NCBI GenBank assembly: GCA_023401595.1
Contig: JAEXDQ010000052.1
Span: forward strand, 1 to 64,000
Direction of reading: 5' to 3'
Source of the DNA: Spirochaetota bacterium
GTDB lineage: Bacteria > Spirochaetota > Spirochaetia > Sphaerochaetales > Sphaerochaetaceae
Length of the DNA: 64,000 nt
The stretch's first letter is position 1; each line of letters begins with the position of its first letter. Under the pieces are notes generated by a model, which had not been told where the DNA came from, ran no database searches, and saw only the letters and a program-made list of their open reading frames with translations. A program made the translations under genes and the position numbers. This document shows, one piece after another, positions 34,467-43,169 of the stretch.

Positions 34467-35786
34467 CTATAGATTTCTAGACTTGCTCTTGCTCACGCCG
34501 ACGATTCCGTCATGGTGATGCATCTTCATGATCCCCTCAAGCTGCCTCATGGTGTCGAGATCGACGCCGACAAGAATCAGCAAGGACGTGCCGCCGAACA
34601 GCATTGCGACGGACGCAGGAAAATTGAAGAACTTCTGAACGAGAGTGGGAATCAAGGCGATGAAAGCCAGGAACAAGGAACCGGGCAGGACGATGCGGTT
34701 GAGGACCTTCGTCAGGTACTCCTCCAGCTTCTCGGTCCGAACACCAGGAACGGAACCACCGTTTTCCCTGATCTGCCTAGCCATCTCGACAGGATTCAGA
34801 CTCACCTGAGTATAGAAGAACGCGAAGGCGATAATCAACAAGGTGTAGATAATCAGATAGGGGACACCCTGAGGATTGAGCCAGTTGGCGAACGCCGCCA
34901 ACCAACGCACTTCCGGTCCAAGCGCAGTCGCGACCTGCAACGGGAACGTAAGCAAGGCCGAAGCGAAGATCACGGGAATAACGCCGGAAGGATTGATCTT
35001 GAAAGGAATGTAGGTGCTCTGGGCGCCGTACATCTTTCGACCGACCACTCTCTTGGCATAGTGTACCGGAATCTTGCGCTGCCCCTGCTCCTCGTACACG
35101 ACGAGAGCGACAACCACGATGAACATTATGAATACGACCAACACTACGATCGGGTTCAGGGTTCCGGCGGAGACGCTCTTGAACAGCGTCACGAGAGCCT
35201 CGGGAATCCTCGCCACGATACCGGCGAAGATCAGCAGCGAGATGCCGTTGCCGACACCGAACTGGGTGATCTTCTCACCAAGCCACACCAGGAACATGGA
35301 ACCTGTCGTGACCGTGAGCATCGCGATCAAAGTGAATGGTACGATACCGACCGTCATTACGCCGGGAATGGACTTGGCGTAGACGGTGACCACATAGGAC
35401 TGGATCAGACACACGATGATCGAGCCATATCTGGTATACCTCTGAATCTTCTTCTTCCCATTGGGATCCTCCGCCAGCTTCTTCATGCTTGGGATGACCA
35501 GCATCAACAACTGCACGATAATCTGCGTAGTGATGTAGGGCATGACGCCGAGCATGAACAAGGAGAAGTTGGAGAATGCGCCGCCAGAAAAGAAATTCAA
35601 ATATTCGGTAAGCCCGATATTGGTAGAATTACTCTGGGCAAGGAAGTACAGCTTAAGAACTTCGGGGTCGATTCCCGGAATAGGAATCACCGCTCCGACG
35701 CGGCTGATGACCAGCAGCAGGAGAGTGAAAAATATCTTCTTCCGGAGATCCTTCATTCTAAACATCTCAACTAAGGAGTTTGCCAT
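34467..35786 (-). CDS. secY: Protein translocase subunit SecY
   Basis: 439 aa, ten transmembrane helices expected. SecY is the channel for Sec-dependent export. Conserved stretches: PGIDPEVLKLYF, NFFSGGAFSNFSLFMLGVMPYI, and the cytoplasmic loop GQRKIPVHYAKRVVGRKMYG. Normal length. GAAGG precedes the ATG, 14 nt after rplO. secE is encoded separately at 59505. Confidence 0.98.
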   Translation of the reverse strand: MANSLVEMFRMKDLRKKIFFTLLLLVISRVGAVIPIPGIDPEVLKLYFLAQSNSTNIGLTEYLNFFSGGAFSNFSLFMLGVMPYITTQIIVQLLMLVIPSMKKLAEDPNGKKKIQRYTRYGSIIVCLIQSYVVTVYAKSIPGVMTVGIVPFTLIAMLTVTTGSMFLVWLGEKITQFGVGNGISLLIFAGIVARIPEALVTLFKSVSAGTLNPIVVLVVFIMFIVVVALVVYEEQGQRKIPVHYAKRVVGRKMYGAQSTYIPFKINPSGVIPVIFASALLTFPLQVATALGPEVRWLAAFANWLNPQGVPYLIIYTLLIIAFAFFYTQVSLNPVEMARQIRENGGSVPGVRTEKLEEYLTKVLNRIVLPGSLFLAFIALIPTLVQKFFNFPASVAMLFGGTSLLILVGVDLDTMRQLEGIMKMHHHDGIVGVSKSKSRNL

Positions 35787-35800
35787 TGCGACCTTCTTTG

Positions 35801-36232
35801 TTATCTGATTTCACCACCCGCAGCCTTGATCTTCTCGACCGCGCTTGCGGATACCTTGAGTCCTTCAACGATCACTTTCTTGGTCAACTCGCCGTTCGCC
35901 AGGATCTTCACCTGGACATCCACGCCCTTGACCATCTTGCGGGCCTTCAACGCCTCGAGGGTCACCACCTCGCCGTCCTCGAACTTCGCGGACAACGCAT
36001 CAAGGGAAACTACCTCGAACTCCTGCTTGAAAGGATAGTTGGAGAAACCCCTGCGGGCGACGCGGCGGTACAGAGGCATCTGTCCGCCCTCAAAACCCGG
36101 GCGAGGGCCGCCGCCGGTACGGGAATTCTGACCGTCATGACCTCTTCCGCAGGCACGTCCCTTGGAAGAAGCGCCACGACCGACGATCGTCTTTTTGGTA
36201 TTGGCACCATACGGTGCTCTGATCTGTGCCAT
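35801..36232 (-). CDS. rplO: 50S ribosomal protein L15
   Basis: 143 aa. The N-terminal Gly/Arg extension (GRGASSKGRACGRGHDGQNS) threads into 23S rRNA, and the globular part carries PLYRRVARRGFSNYPFK. One base separates it from rpmD. Confidence 0.98.
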   Translation of the reverse strand: MAQIRAPYGANTKKTIVGRGASSKGRACGRGHDGQNSRTGGGPRPGFEGGQMPLYRRVARRGFSNYPFKQEFEVVSLDALSAKFEDGEVVTLEALKARKMVKGVDVQVKILANGELTKKVIVEGLKVSASAVEKIKAAGGEIR

Positions 36233-36233
36233 C

Positions 36234-36440
36234 TTACATCTCCTCGACTTTCACCATGTGCCCGACGACGCGGACCATGCCCAGGATGCTGGGGGTCGCG
36301 TCATGCACGACGGTGCTGTTGATCTTGCCAAGTCCCAGAGCCTTCACAGTCTTGCGCTGGGCGGGAAGCCTGCCGGAAAGCCCCTTGACCAATGTGATCT
36401 TAATCTGCTTGGGCGCTTCTACCTTGTCTTTTGCTGCCAT
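36234..36440 (-). CDS. rpmD: 50S ribosomal protein L30
   Basis: 68 aa. The L30 signature is KITLVKGLSGRLPAQRKTVK with ALGLGKINSTVVHDATPSI. ATG 36440 matches the family; seven upstream in-frame codons from a GTG are less likely, as they overlap rpsE. 4 nt after rpsE. Confidence 0.96.
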   Translation of the reverse strand: MAAKDKVEAPKQIKITLVKGLSGRLPAQRKTVKALGLGKINSTVVHDATPSILGMVRVVGHMVKVEEM

Positions 36441-36444
36441 CGGA

Positions 36445-36951
36445 TCAACCCCACATCTCACTCAGGGACTTACCCCTGTTCTTGGCGACGCTCTTTGCGT
36501 CAAACAGACGCTCGAGGGCATCAAACGCGGCTTTGACCGTGTTGATGGCGTTCTTGGATCCCAAGGACTTGCTCAGGATGTCGTTGATGCCGCAAGCATC
36601 GCAAACGGCACGGACCGCGCCGCCGGCGATGACGCCGGTACCAGGAACTGCCGGTTTGAGCAATACGCTCGCGCTCTTGTACTCACCCTGCACTTCATGG
36701 GGAATCGTCGTCTTCTTCATCGGGACTTCGATCATATGAGTCTTCGCACGGTCAACTGCCTTGCGGATAGCTTCGGTGACATCGTTCGCTTTGCCGAATC
36801 CGTAACCGACCTTGCCCTTCTGGTCTCCCACGACCACCAGAGCGGAGAAGGAGAACCTTCTACCACCCTTGACGACCTTGGCGACACGATTGAGCTTGAT
36901 CAGCTTTTCGACGTAATCGTCGTTCTTCTCTCTATCTCTCGTTCTTTCCAC
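36445..36951 (-). CDS. rpsE: 30S ribosomal protein S5
   Basis: 168 aa decoding-centre protein. Double-stranded RNA-binding domain with KVVKGGRRFSFSALVVVGD and GYGFGKANDVTEAIRKAVD; C-terminal domain PAVPGTGVIAGGAVRAV. The start is GTG 36951, with AGGGGG upstream. 9 nt after rplR. Confidence 0.98.
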   Translation of the reverse strand: MERTRDREKNDDYVEKLIKLNRVAKVVKGGRRFSFSALVVVGDQKGKVGYGFGKANDVTEAIRKAVDRAKTHMIEVPMKKTTIPHEVQGEYKSASVLLKPAVPGTGVIAGGAVRAVCDACGINDILSKSLGSKNAINTVKAAFDALERLFDAKSVAKNRGKSLSEMWG

Positions 36952-36960
36952 AGTATCCCC

Positions 36961-37320
36961 CTAGAACTTGACACCGGCTTTCCGGGCGCCGTCAGCGATG
37001 CTTTTCACGATTCCATGATAGAGATAGCCGTTACGGTCGAACACGACGGTGTCGATGTTCTTCTCGAGCAGTCTCTTGCCAATGATCTCGCCCAGCTTGG
37101 CGGCATCTTCCACGTTGTTCTTCAAGCCCTTGAGCTCTTTCTCCAGGCTGCTGGCGGAAAGGAGGGTCTTGCCCGCCTCGTCGTCGATCACCTGGACATA
37201 CATGTGAAGGTTGCTTCTGAACACAGTCATTCTCGGCCTGCTGGCAGTACCGGAGATGCTTTTTCTGATATGAAGCTTGCGTCTCGCGTGCTTCCGGTTC
37301 TTATCAATAATTCTATTCAT
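36961..37320 (-). CDS. rplR: 50S ribosomal protein L18
   Basis: 119 aa 5S rRNA-binding protein. It begins with a basic arm (KNRKHARRKLHIRKSISGT), then RPRMTVFRSNLHMYVQVIDD, and ends AGVKF. 16 nt after rplF. Confidence 0.98.
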   Translation of the reverse strand: MNRIIDKNRKHARRKLHIRKSISGTASRPRMTVFRSNLHMYVQVIDDEAGKTLLSASSLEKELKGLKNNVEDAAKLGEIIGKRLLEKNIDTVVFDRNGYLYHGIVKSIADGARKAGVKF

Positions 37321-37336
37321 CTCTTTACCCTACCAC

Positions 37337-37879
37337 TTACTTCTTGCCGCCGGACTTACCGACCTTACGCCGGATGACCTCGTCTTCATACTTGATACCC
37401 TTGCCCTTGTACGGTTCAGGACCTCTCAGCGACCGGATCTCGGCGCAGACCTGACCGACACGCTGCTTACTGATACCGGTAACGGTAATCTTGTTGGGAC
37501 CGTCACAGGAAATCTGGACATCAGGAGTAATGACATATTCGATGATCGTCGAATATCCCAGGTTGAGGATCAACAGATTGCCCTTGACCTCGGCGCGATA
37601 GCCGACGCCATTGACAAGCAGGTTCTTGGTGTAGCCTTTGGTGACACCTACGACCATATTGCTGATCAACTGACGGTACAGGCCATGGAAACTCCGGGAC
37701 GGCTTGGAATCGTCCTTCCTGGTAACCACGACATGTCCTTCCTGGACATCCACAACCACTTCCTCACGACATGCCTGGCTGAGCTTGCCCTTGGGCCCCT
37801 CAACATTGACCAAGCCGTCGGCGACTGTAACTTTGACCCCAGCGGGGATCGCAATCGGCAACTTACCAATACGTGACAT
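37337..37879 (-). CDS. rplF: 50S ribosomal protein L6
   Basis: 180 aa, two similar L6 folds. It begins MSRIGKLPIAIPAGVKVTV; the C-terminal signature is RGPEPYKGKGIKYEDEVIRR. It supports the GTPase-factor binding region near the sarcin-ricin loop. 11 nt after rpsH. Confidence 0.98.
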   Translation of the reverse strand: MSRIGKLPIAIPAGVKVTVADGLVNVEGPKGKLSQACREEVVVDVQEGHVVVTRKDDSKPSRSFHGLYRQLISNMVVGVTKGYTKNLLVNGVGYRAEVKGNLLILNLGYSTIIEYVITPDVQISCDGPNKITVTGISKQRVGQVCAEIRSLRGPEPYKGKGIKYEDEVIRRKVGKSGGKK

Positions 37880-37890
37880 ACTTCACCACC

Positions 37891-38289
37891 TTACCAAATC
37901 GTGCAGATCAGTTCGCCACCGACCATCTTCTCGGTTGCCTTCTTGCCGGTGATCACGCCGGTAGAAGTGGAAACAACCACTACGCCGAGGCCATTGAAGA
38001 CCCGAGGCATTTCCCGATAACCGGAATAGACCCGCCGACCAGGAGTGGAGATGCGCTCGATTCCGTGGAGCACAGGATTCTGCTTCTCATCATACTTCAG
38101 GAAGACACGGATATAGCTGATGCCATCCTTGGTGACCTTCTTGAAGTTCTTGATGAAACCTTCATTCTTCAGGATCTTGACGATCTGAAGCTTCATCTTG
38201 GAAGTTGTAATATCTACTTTCTCATGCTTCGCCTGACTAGCATTTCTGATCTTAGTCAGCATATCAGCAACAGGATCACTTATAGCCAT
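37891..38289 (-). CDS. rpsH: 30S ribosomal protein S8
   Basis: 132 aa central-domain assembly protein. It starts DPVADMLTKIRNASQAKHEK and ends with the family block STSTGVITGKKATEKMVGGE. In E. coli S8 also represses the spc operon; no such site was searched in detail. 9 nt after rpsN. Confidence 0.98.
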   Translation of the reverse strand: MAISDPVADMLTKIRNASQAKHEKVDITTSKMKLQIVKILKNEGFIKNFKKVTKDGISYIRVFLKYDEKQNPVLHGIERISTPGRRVYSGYREMPRVFNGLGVVVVSTSTGVITGKKATEKMVGGELICTIW

Positions 38290-38298
38290 CTCATTCTC

Positions 38299-38484
38299 CT
38301 ACCAGCTGGATTTGGTAACACCAGGAATCTGGCCTTCACTGGCCAATTTGCGGAAGCAAATCCTGCACATATCGAACTTACGCATATACCCGCGGGGTCT
38401 GCCGCAGATTCTGCAGCGGTTGACGCTTCTGGTACTGAACTTAGGCTCTCTGTTCGCCTTGACGATCAATGATTTCTTAGCCAT
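38299..38484 (-). CDS. rpsN: 30S ribosomal protein S14, zinc-binding type
   Basis: 61 aa short form with two CxxC pairs (CRICGRPRGY and CRICFRKLA), so the zinc (type Z) variant. C-terminus GQIPGVTKSSW is typical. 14 nt after rplE. Confidence 0.97.
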   Translation of the reverse strand: MAKKSLIVKANREPKFSTRSVNRCRICGRPRGYMRKFDMCRICFRKLASEGQIPGVTKSSW

Positions 38485-38498
38485 CTGTCTTCTCCACC

Positions 38499-39050
38499 TT
38501 ATTTGCTGAAGGGCATGCCGAGCTTCTTCAGCAGAGCGAAACCCTCTTCATCGGTCTTGGCGGTCGTCACAATGGCGACGTTCAGTCCGCTGACACGTTC
38601 GATCTTGTCATAATCGATTTCGGGGAAGATGATCTGCTCGGTGATTCCGAGAGAATAGTTCCCATGACCATCGAAGGCATTAGGCTTGACACCCTTGAAG
38701 TCCTTGACGCGCGGAAGGGCGATACAAATCAGTCTTTCCAGGAAATACCACATGTTGTCGCCACGGAGGGTCACCATGGCGCCGATTTCCTGTCCGGCGC
38801 GAACCTTGAAGTTTGCGATGGACTTGCGGGCCTTGGTCTTCACCACATGCTGGCCGGTAATCTGCTCAAGTTCCTTGACAGCGGCGTCCAGCAGCTTCTT
38901 GTTGACGATCGCCTCGCCTACGCCGACGCTCACGGTAATCTTCTCAAGACCGGGAACCTGCATCTTCGACTTATAGCCGAACTCGGTGAAGAGTTCAGGG
39001 GCAACTGTTTCAAGATACTTCTTCTTAAAGTTTGGTACGAACTTTTCCAT
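38499..39050 (-). CDS. rplE: 50S ribosomal protein L5
   Basis: 183 aa 5S rRNA-binding protein of the central protuberance. Signatures: KITVSVGVGEAIVNKKLLDA, GQHVVKTKARKSIANFKVR and the C-terminal DEEGFALLKKLGMPF. The start shares one base with the rplX stop (TGATG), so the two are translationally coupled. Confidence 0.98.
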   Translation of the reverse strand: MEKFVPNFKKKYLETVAPELFTEFGYKSKMQVPGLEKITVSVGVGEAIVNKKLLDAAVKELEQITGQHVVKTKARKSIANFKVRAGQEIGAMVTLRGDNMWYFLERLICIALPRVKDFKGVKPNAFDGHGNYSLGITEQIIFPEIDYDKIERVSGLNVAIVTTAKTDEEGFALLKKLGMPFSK

Positions 39051-39355
39051 CAGAGCACTTCCCCGGTTTTCTTAGCGAAACGGACTTTGTTGCCGTTCTC
39101 GTCAATCTTGTAGCCGATCCTGCTGGTCTCCCCGTTCTTGACGACGAGAGCAACGTTGGAAACATGGATCGGAGCCTCGATTTCCATGATACCGCCCTTA
39201 TCCTGCGGATTTTTCTTCTTCATGGTCTTCTTGACCATGTTGGCACCCTGGACCACGACCCTTTCATTGACGGGGTCGATTTTGACGATCCTACCGGTCT
39301 TGCCCTTGTCCTTACCGGCAATGATCTTGACGGTGTCGTTCTTCTTAAGTCTCAT
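39050..39355 (-). CDS. rplX: 50S ribosomal protein L24
   Basis: 101 aa assembly initiator for 23S rRNA. KOW motif at the start: KNDTVKIIAGKDKGKTGRIV; later VSNVALVVKNGETSRIGYKI. 12 nt after rplN, overlapping rplE by one base. Confidence 0.98.
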   Translation of the reverse strand: MRLKKNDTVKIIAGKDKGKTGRIVKIDPVNERVVVQGANMVKKTMKKKNPQDKGGIMEIEAPIHVSNVALVVKNGETSRIGYKIDENGNKVRFAKKTGEVL

Positions 39356-39367
39356 GTGTCCACACTC

Positions 39368-39733
39368 CTACAACACTTCCGGCGCGAGTGAAACGATCTT
39401 CATGTAGCCGTCGCGAAGTTCGCGGGCGACTGGCCCGAAGATACGTTTACCACGTGGGTTATTGTTGGCATCGATGATCACGCAAGCGTTGTCATCGAAC
39501 CTGATATAGGTACCGTCAGGTCTGCGGTATTCCTTTTTTGTACGGACGATAACGGCCTTCAGCACGTCGCCTTTCTTGATGGCGCCGTTCGGAAGAGCGT
39601 CTTTCACAGCGACGACAATGATATCACCAACGCTAGCAACGTACCTGTGGCTTCCGCCCAGGACCTTGATGCACTGGACTTTCTTGGCACCACTGTTGTC
39701 CGCAACGTTCAAATAAGTCTGCATCTGTACCAT
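39368..39733 (-). CDS. rplN: 50S ribosomal protein L14
   Basis: 121 aa. It begins MVQMQTYLNVADNSGAKKVQ, includes VRTKKEYRRPDGTYIRFDDN, and ends LRDGYMKIVSLAPEVL. It forms intersubunit bridges with 16S rRNA. 15 nt after rpsQ. Confidence 0.98.
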   Translation of the reverse strand: MVQMQTYLNVADNSGAKKVQCIKVLGGSHRYVASVGDIIVVAVKDALPNGAIKKGDVLKAVIVRTKKEYRRPDGTYIRFDDNACVIIDANNNPRGKRIFGPVARELRDGYMKIVSLAPEVL

Positions 39734-39748
39734 GACGTATCTCCTTGC

Positions 39749-40000
39749 TTACCGAGCACGCTCGACAATCTGGACGAGGCGCCAGCACTTGTCCTTGCTG
39801 ATGTGACGGCATTCAACGACACGCACGGTATCGCCGATGTGGGCTTCATTCCTCTCGTCGTGAGCCTTCACCTTCTTGGTGCGGGTCACGTACTTCTTAT
39901 AGAGAGGATGCAGGGTTCTCGATGAGACGGCGACGACGATGGTCTTGTCCATCTTGTCGCTGACTACCTGTCCTGTAAAAGTCTTCTTGTTCGCTTCCAT
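39749..40000 (-). CDS. rpsQ: 30S ribosomal protein S17
   Basis: 83 aa OB-fold protein of the lower body. Motifs: FTGQVVSDKMDKTIVVAVSS, HPLYKKYVTRTKKVKAHDE and GDTVRVVECRHISKDKCW. 17 nt after rpmC. Confidence 0.98.
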   Translation of the reverse strand: MEANKKTFTGQVVSDKMDKTIVVAVSSRTLHPLYKKYVTRTKKVKAHDERNEAHIGDTVRVVECRHISKDKCWRLVQIVERAR

Positions 40001-40017
40001 AATAAGACGCGCCTCGC

Positions 40018-40224
40018 TTAGTTAGATTTTGTACGAATGCCCAGGGCATATTCGTGGATGATGGTGTTCAAGCGGGCGATCTGCTTTCTCGTGGTACGCA
40101 CGGCGAGAGGATTCTCGACATGGCCAAGCACACGGCCCATCCTGAGGTTCAGATACTCCTTGCGGAGCTCATCTCTCTTGGCGACCAGCTCAGCATAGGT
40201 CAAGTCATTAAATGAATTCTTCAT
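40018..40224 (-). CDS. rpmC: 50S ribosomal protein L29
   Basis: 68 aa two-helix protein at the exit-tunnel rim, near the SRP/trigger-factor dock. Family block ELRKEYLNLRMGRVLGHVEN and RTTRKQIARLNTII. 3 nt after rplP. Confidence 0.97.
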   Translation of the reverse strand: MKNSFNDLTYAELVAKRDELRKEYLNLRMGRVLGHVENPLAVRTTRKQIARLNTIIHEYALGIRTKSN

Positions 40225-40227
40225 AAC

Positions 40228-40644
40228 CTACTCCACATCCCTTCTTACGACGAACTTCGTCTTGATCGGAAGCTTGGCGGCGGCCAGCTCGAGAGCTTCG
40301 CGGGCCAACGACTCATCGACGCCTCCCATCTCGAACATGACTGCGCCAGTCTTGACTACGGCGACCCAGCCTTCAGGATTGCCTTTACCGTTGCCCTGAC
40401 GGGTTTCAGCGGGCTTCTTGCAGTAGGGCATATCAGGGAAGATACGGATCCATACCTTACCACCGCGCTTGATATGACGGGTCATGGCGATACGGGCGGC
40501 TTCGATCTGGCGGTTCGTGATCCATTTCGGCTCGAGAGCCATCAGACCATACTCGCCGAAAGCGATCGTATTACCGCGATGCGCAACACCGTCGGTGGTG
40601 CCCCGCTGCTTCTTTCTGTATTTAATTCTCTTAGGACTAAGCAT
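40228..40644 (-). CDS. rplP: 50S ribosomal protein L16
   Basis: 138 aa. It begins MLSPKRIKYRKKQRGTTDGV, then GEYGLMALEPKWITNRQIEA and the basic GKGNPEGWVAVVKTGAVMFE. It helps position the A-site tRNA elbow. 6 nt after rpsC. Confidence 0.98.
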   Translation of the reverse strand: MLSPKRIKYRKKQRGTTDGVAHRGNTIAFGEYGLMALEPKWITNRQIEAARIAMTRHIKRGGKVWIRIFPDMPYCKKPAETRQGNGKGNPEGWVAVVKTGAVMFEMGGVDESLAREALELAAAKLPIKTKFVVRRDVE

Positions 40645-40650
40645 GGTACG

Positions 40651-41364
40651 TCAACTCCTCGCCTCAACGCTCTCAGCCTTCTTGTCGCTGGGCTTCTTGA
40701 CCAGCAGGCCGGCGTCTTCTTTCTTCGCCCTGTCGTAGATTTCACCGTTGAACACCCACACCTTGACGCCGATAGCACCGAAGGAGGTGTTCGCCTGAGA
40801 GAAACCATAGTCGATATCAGACCTCAGGGTGTGGAGAGGTACGCGACCTTCCTTCATCCATTCGGTCCGGGCGATTTCAGCACCGCCAAGACGACCGGAA
40901 ACCTTGATCTTCACACCCTGTGCGCCAGACTGCATGGCCTTGGACACGGCGGTCTTCATGGCCCGGCGGAAGGAACCGCGCGACACCAGCTGCTTGGCCA
41001 CGTTGGCGGCGATCAACTGGGCGTCAGCCTCAGGCTTCTTGATTTCCTTGATCTTGATCTGAACCTTTTTGTCGGAAAGCTTCTGCAGACGAGCCCCAAG
41101 CTTCTCGACGTTGGCGCCCTTGGAACCGATGATGATGCCAGGACGGCTGGTGGTGATCACGACAGTGACACGCTGAGGCTTCCTGATGATCTCGACATCG
41201 GAGATATCAGCGCCCTGGACCTCCGGGCATTCGACCAACGCCTTGCGGAGCTTCAGGTCTTCATGCAACGTGTCCGCGTATTCCCTAGGATCTACATACC
41301 ACTTGGACTTCCAAGTCTTGTTGATTCCAAGACGGAGCCCGATCGGATTGACTTTCTGGCCCAT
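40651..41364 (-). CDS. rpsC: 30S ribosomal protein S3
   Basis: 237 aa, mRNA-entry protein with helicase activity together with S4 and S5. It begins MGQKVNPIGLRLGINKTWKS. KH domain around RPGIIIGSKGANVEKLGARL; C-terminal domain RVPLHTLRSDIDYGFSQANT. It directly abuts rplV with no spacer. Confidence 0.98.
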   Translation of the reverse strand: MGQKVNPIGLRLGINKTWKSKWYVDPREYADTLHEDLKLRKALVECPEVQGADISDVEIIRKPQRVTVVITTSRPGIIIGSKGANVEKLGARLQKLSDKKVQIKIKEIKKPEADAQLIAANVAKQLVSRGSFRRAMKTAVSKAMQSGAQGVKIKVSGRLGGAEIARTEWMKEGRVPLHTLRSDIDYGFSQANTSFGAIGVKVWVFNGEIYDRAKKEDAGLLVKKPSDKKAESVEARS

Positions 41365-41727
41365 TTATTCCCCCACGCTCGCTTTTTCGTCGACAACGAC
41401 GGTAATATGAGACATTCTCTTCAACAGGATGTCACGTCTCCCATGGGACCTCGGCCAGACTCTCTTCAACCTTGGGCCCTCATCGATCAGCAGCTCAGAG
41501 ACGACAAGCAGCTCTTCGTCAAGCTTCTTGTTCTGACTCATCGCATTGGCGCCGGCCGACTGGAGCACCTTCAGGATCAGCCGGGCGCCCTTCTGAGGCA
41601 TAGCCTCGAGAATGGCGACGGCCTCCACATACGGCTTCCTTCTCACCAGATCCGCAACGGGACGAACTTTGGAAGGAGAAACCATCAAGTACTTGGCAAT
41701 AGCTCTATAACCTTTTTTCGCTTCCAT
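41365..41727 (-). CDS. rplV: 50S ribosomal protein L22
   Basis: 120 aa exit-tunnel protein. The loop region lies before the C-terminal block GPRLKRVWPRSHGRRDILLK, close to the consensus tip sequence targeted by macrolide-resistance changes; no loop insertion or deletion is obvious. 2 nt after rpsS. Confidence 0.98.
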   Translation of the reverse strand: MEAKKGYRAIAKYLMVSPSKVRPVADLVRRKPYVEAVAILEAMPQKGARLILKVLQSAGANAMSQNKKLDEELLVVSELLIDEGPRLKRVWPRSHGRRDILLKRMSHITVVVDEKASVGE

Positions 41728-41729
41728 AA

Positions 41730-42008
41730 TTACTTACCTGCCTTCTTGTCGGAGGCGGTATGACCGCGGAAAATCCTGGTAGGAGCAAACTCGCCGAGTT
41801 TGTGCCCAACCAAGTTTTCTGTCACGAACACCGGGACCCAAGTCTTGCCATTGTAGACGGAGATCGTGAATCCGACCATTTCAGGGATGATCGTCGAACA
41901 GCGGGAATACGTCTTGATCATCTGCTTCTGTCCAGCCTTATTAGACTCTTGAATCCTTTTATACAACTTCTTCTCTATAAAAGGACCTTTCTTGATTGAC
42001 CTTGCCAC
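41730..42008 (-). CDS. rpsS: 30S ribosomal protein S19
   Basis: 92 aa head protein. It begins MARSIKKGPFIEKKLYKRI, includes TYSRCSTIIPEMVGFTISVY and ends APTRIFRGHTASDKKAGK. 9 nt after rplB. Confidence 0.98.
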   Translation of the reverse strand: MARSIKKGPFIEKKLYKRIQESNKAGQKQMIKTYSRCSTIIPEMVGFTISVYNGKTWVPVFVTENLVGHKLGEFAPTRIFRGHTASDKKAGK

Positions 42009-42017
42009 TTTCTACTC

Positions 42018-42842
42018 CTACTTCCGCTTCTTAACAATGAACTTGCTGGAAGGCTTCTTCTTGGAACGAGTCTTGCCGCCTTTGGTGGGCTTGCCCCACG
42101 GAGTGACAGGATGACGTCCGGCAGCAGTCTTGCCTTCACCACCACCATGCGGGTGGTCGACCGGGTTCATGACGACACCACGAACCTTTGGCCTCCGGCC
42201 AAGATGGCGACTGGCGCCGGCCTTGCCCAAGGACACGTTCATGTGGTCTTCGTTGCCGAGGCTACCGATGGTAGCGTAGCACTCGCCAAACACCATGCGC
42301 ATTTCCCCTGAAGGAAGACGGAGGGTGACGTAATCGCCTTCCTTGGCTACGATCGTAGCGCCAAGACCGGCGCCGCGAACCAACTGACCGCCGCGGCCGA
42401 GGGTCAGCTCGACGTTATGGACGATCAGGCCAAGGGGAATGTTCTTCAAGGGAAGAGCGTTTCCGAGCGTCAACGGAGCGTCAGGACCGCTCACGACCCT
42501 GGTTCCGACGGTGACGCCCTTGGGTGCGAGCATATACCGCTTCTCACCATCCACATAGAACACCAACGCAATGTTGGCGCCGCGGTTCGGGTCGTATTCA
42601 ATCGTCCTGACGATGCCAGGAACGCCATACTTGTCGCGCTTGAAATCGATGATACGATATGCGCGCTTATGACCACCGCCTCTGCGACGAACACTGATAC
42701 GACCAAAAGTATCGCGACCGGCCTTCTTGTTCAGGCTGGTGGTAAGGGATTTCTCCGGCTTGTCCGTAGTGATGTCGCTGAAGACCAAGGTGGTCTTCTG
42801 GCGAAGGCCGGGAGTATTGGGCTTGTACGATTTAAGTGCCAT
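42018..42842 (-). CDS. rplB: 50S ribosomal protein L2
   Basis: 274 aa, among the most conserved large-subunit proteins, next to the peptidyl transferase centre. Diagnostic blocks: RRRGGGHKRAYRIIDFKRDK and the C-terminal VVMNPVDHPHGGGEGKTAAG, with the conserved His. 14 nt after rplW. Confidence 0.98.
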   Translation of the reverse strand: MALKSYKPNTPGLRQKTTLVFSDITTDKPEKSLTTSLNKKAGRDTFGRISVRRRGGGHKRAYRIIDFKRDKYGVPGIVRTIEYDPNRGANIALVFYVDGEKRYMLAPKGVTVGTRVVSGPDAPLTLGNALPLKNIPLGLIVHNVELTLGRGGQLVRGAGLGATIVAKEGDYVTLRLPSGEMRMVFGECYATIGSLGNEDHMNVSLGKAGASRHLGRRPKVRGVVMNPVDHPHGGGEGKTAAGRHPVTPWGKPTKGGKTRSKKKPSSKFIVKKRK

Positions 42843-42856
42843 GATCCAACTTCTCC

Positions 42857-43159
42857 TTATACGCCTTCGATGGCCTGGATTGAATCACCCTTGGCCAAAG
42901 TCACGATAGCCTTTTTCCAGTCACCCGTATTGCCCAGGACGAAACCGCCCTTGCCCCTGGTGTACTTAGGCTTACCTTTTACATTCATTACATTACACTT
43001 CACAGGCTTGACGCCGAACAACTCGTTCACGGCTTCCATGATCTGGAACTTGTTCGCCTTAGGATCGACCTTGAAGGTGTATTTCTTACATTCTTCTTCC
43101 CGCGCCCTGTTCGACTTCTCGCTCAGAACGGGTTCAATGATTACTTGATCTGCTCTCAC
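42857..43159 (-). CDS. rplW: 50S ribosomal protein L23
   Basis: 100 aa exit-site protein and docking point for trigger factor and SRP. VIIEPVLSEKSNRAREEECK and KANKFQIMEAVNELFGVKP are family blocks. The start is GTG 43159, with AAGGGG upstream. 10 nt after rplD. Confidence 0.97.
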   Translation of the reverse strand: MRADQVIIEPVLSEKSNRAREEECKKYTFKVDPKANKFQIMEAVNELFGVKPVKCNVMNVKGKPKYTRGKGGFVLGNTGDWKKAIVTLAKGDSIQAIEGV

Positions 43160-43169
43160 GTTCGACCCC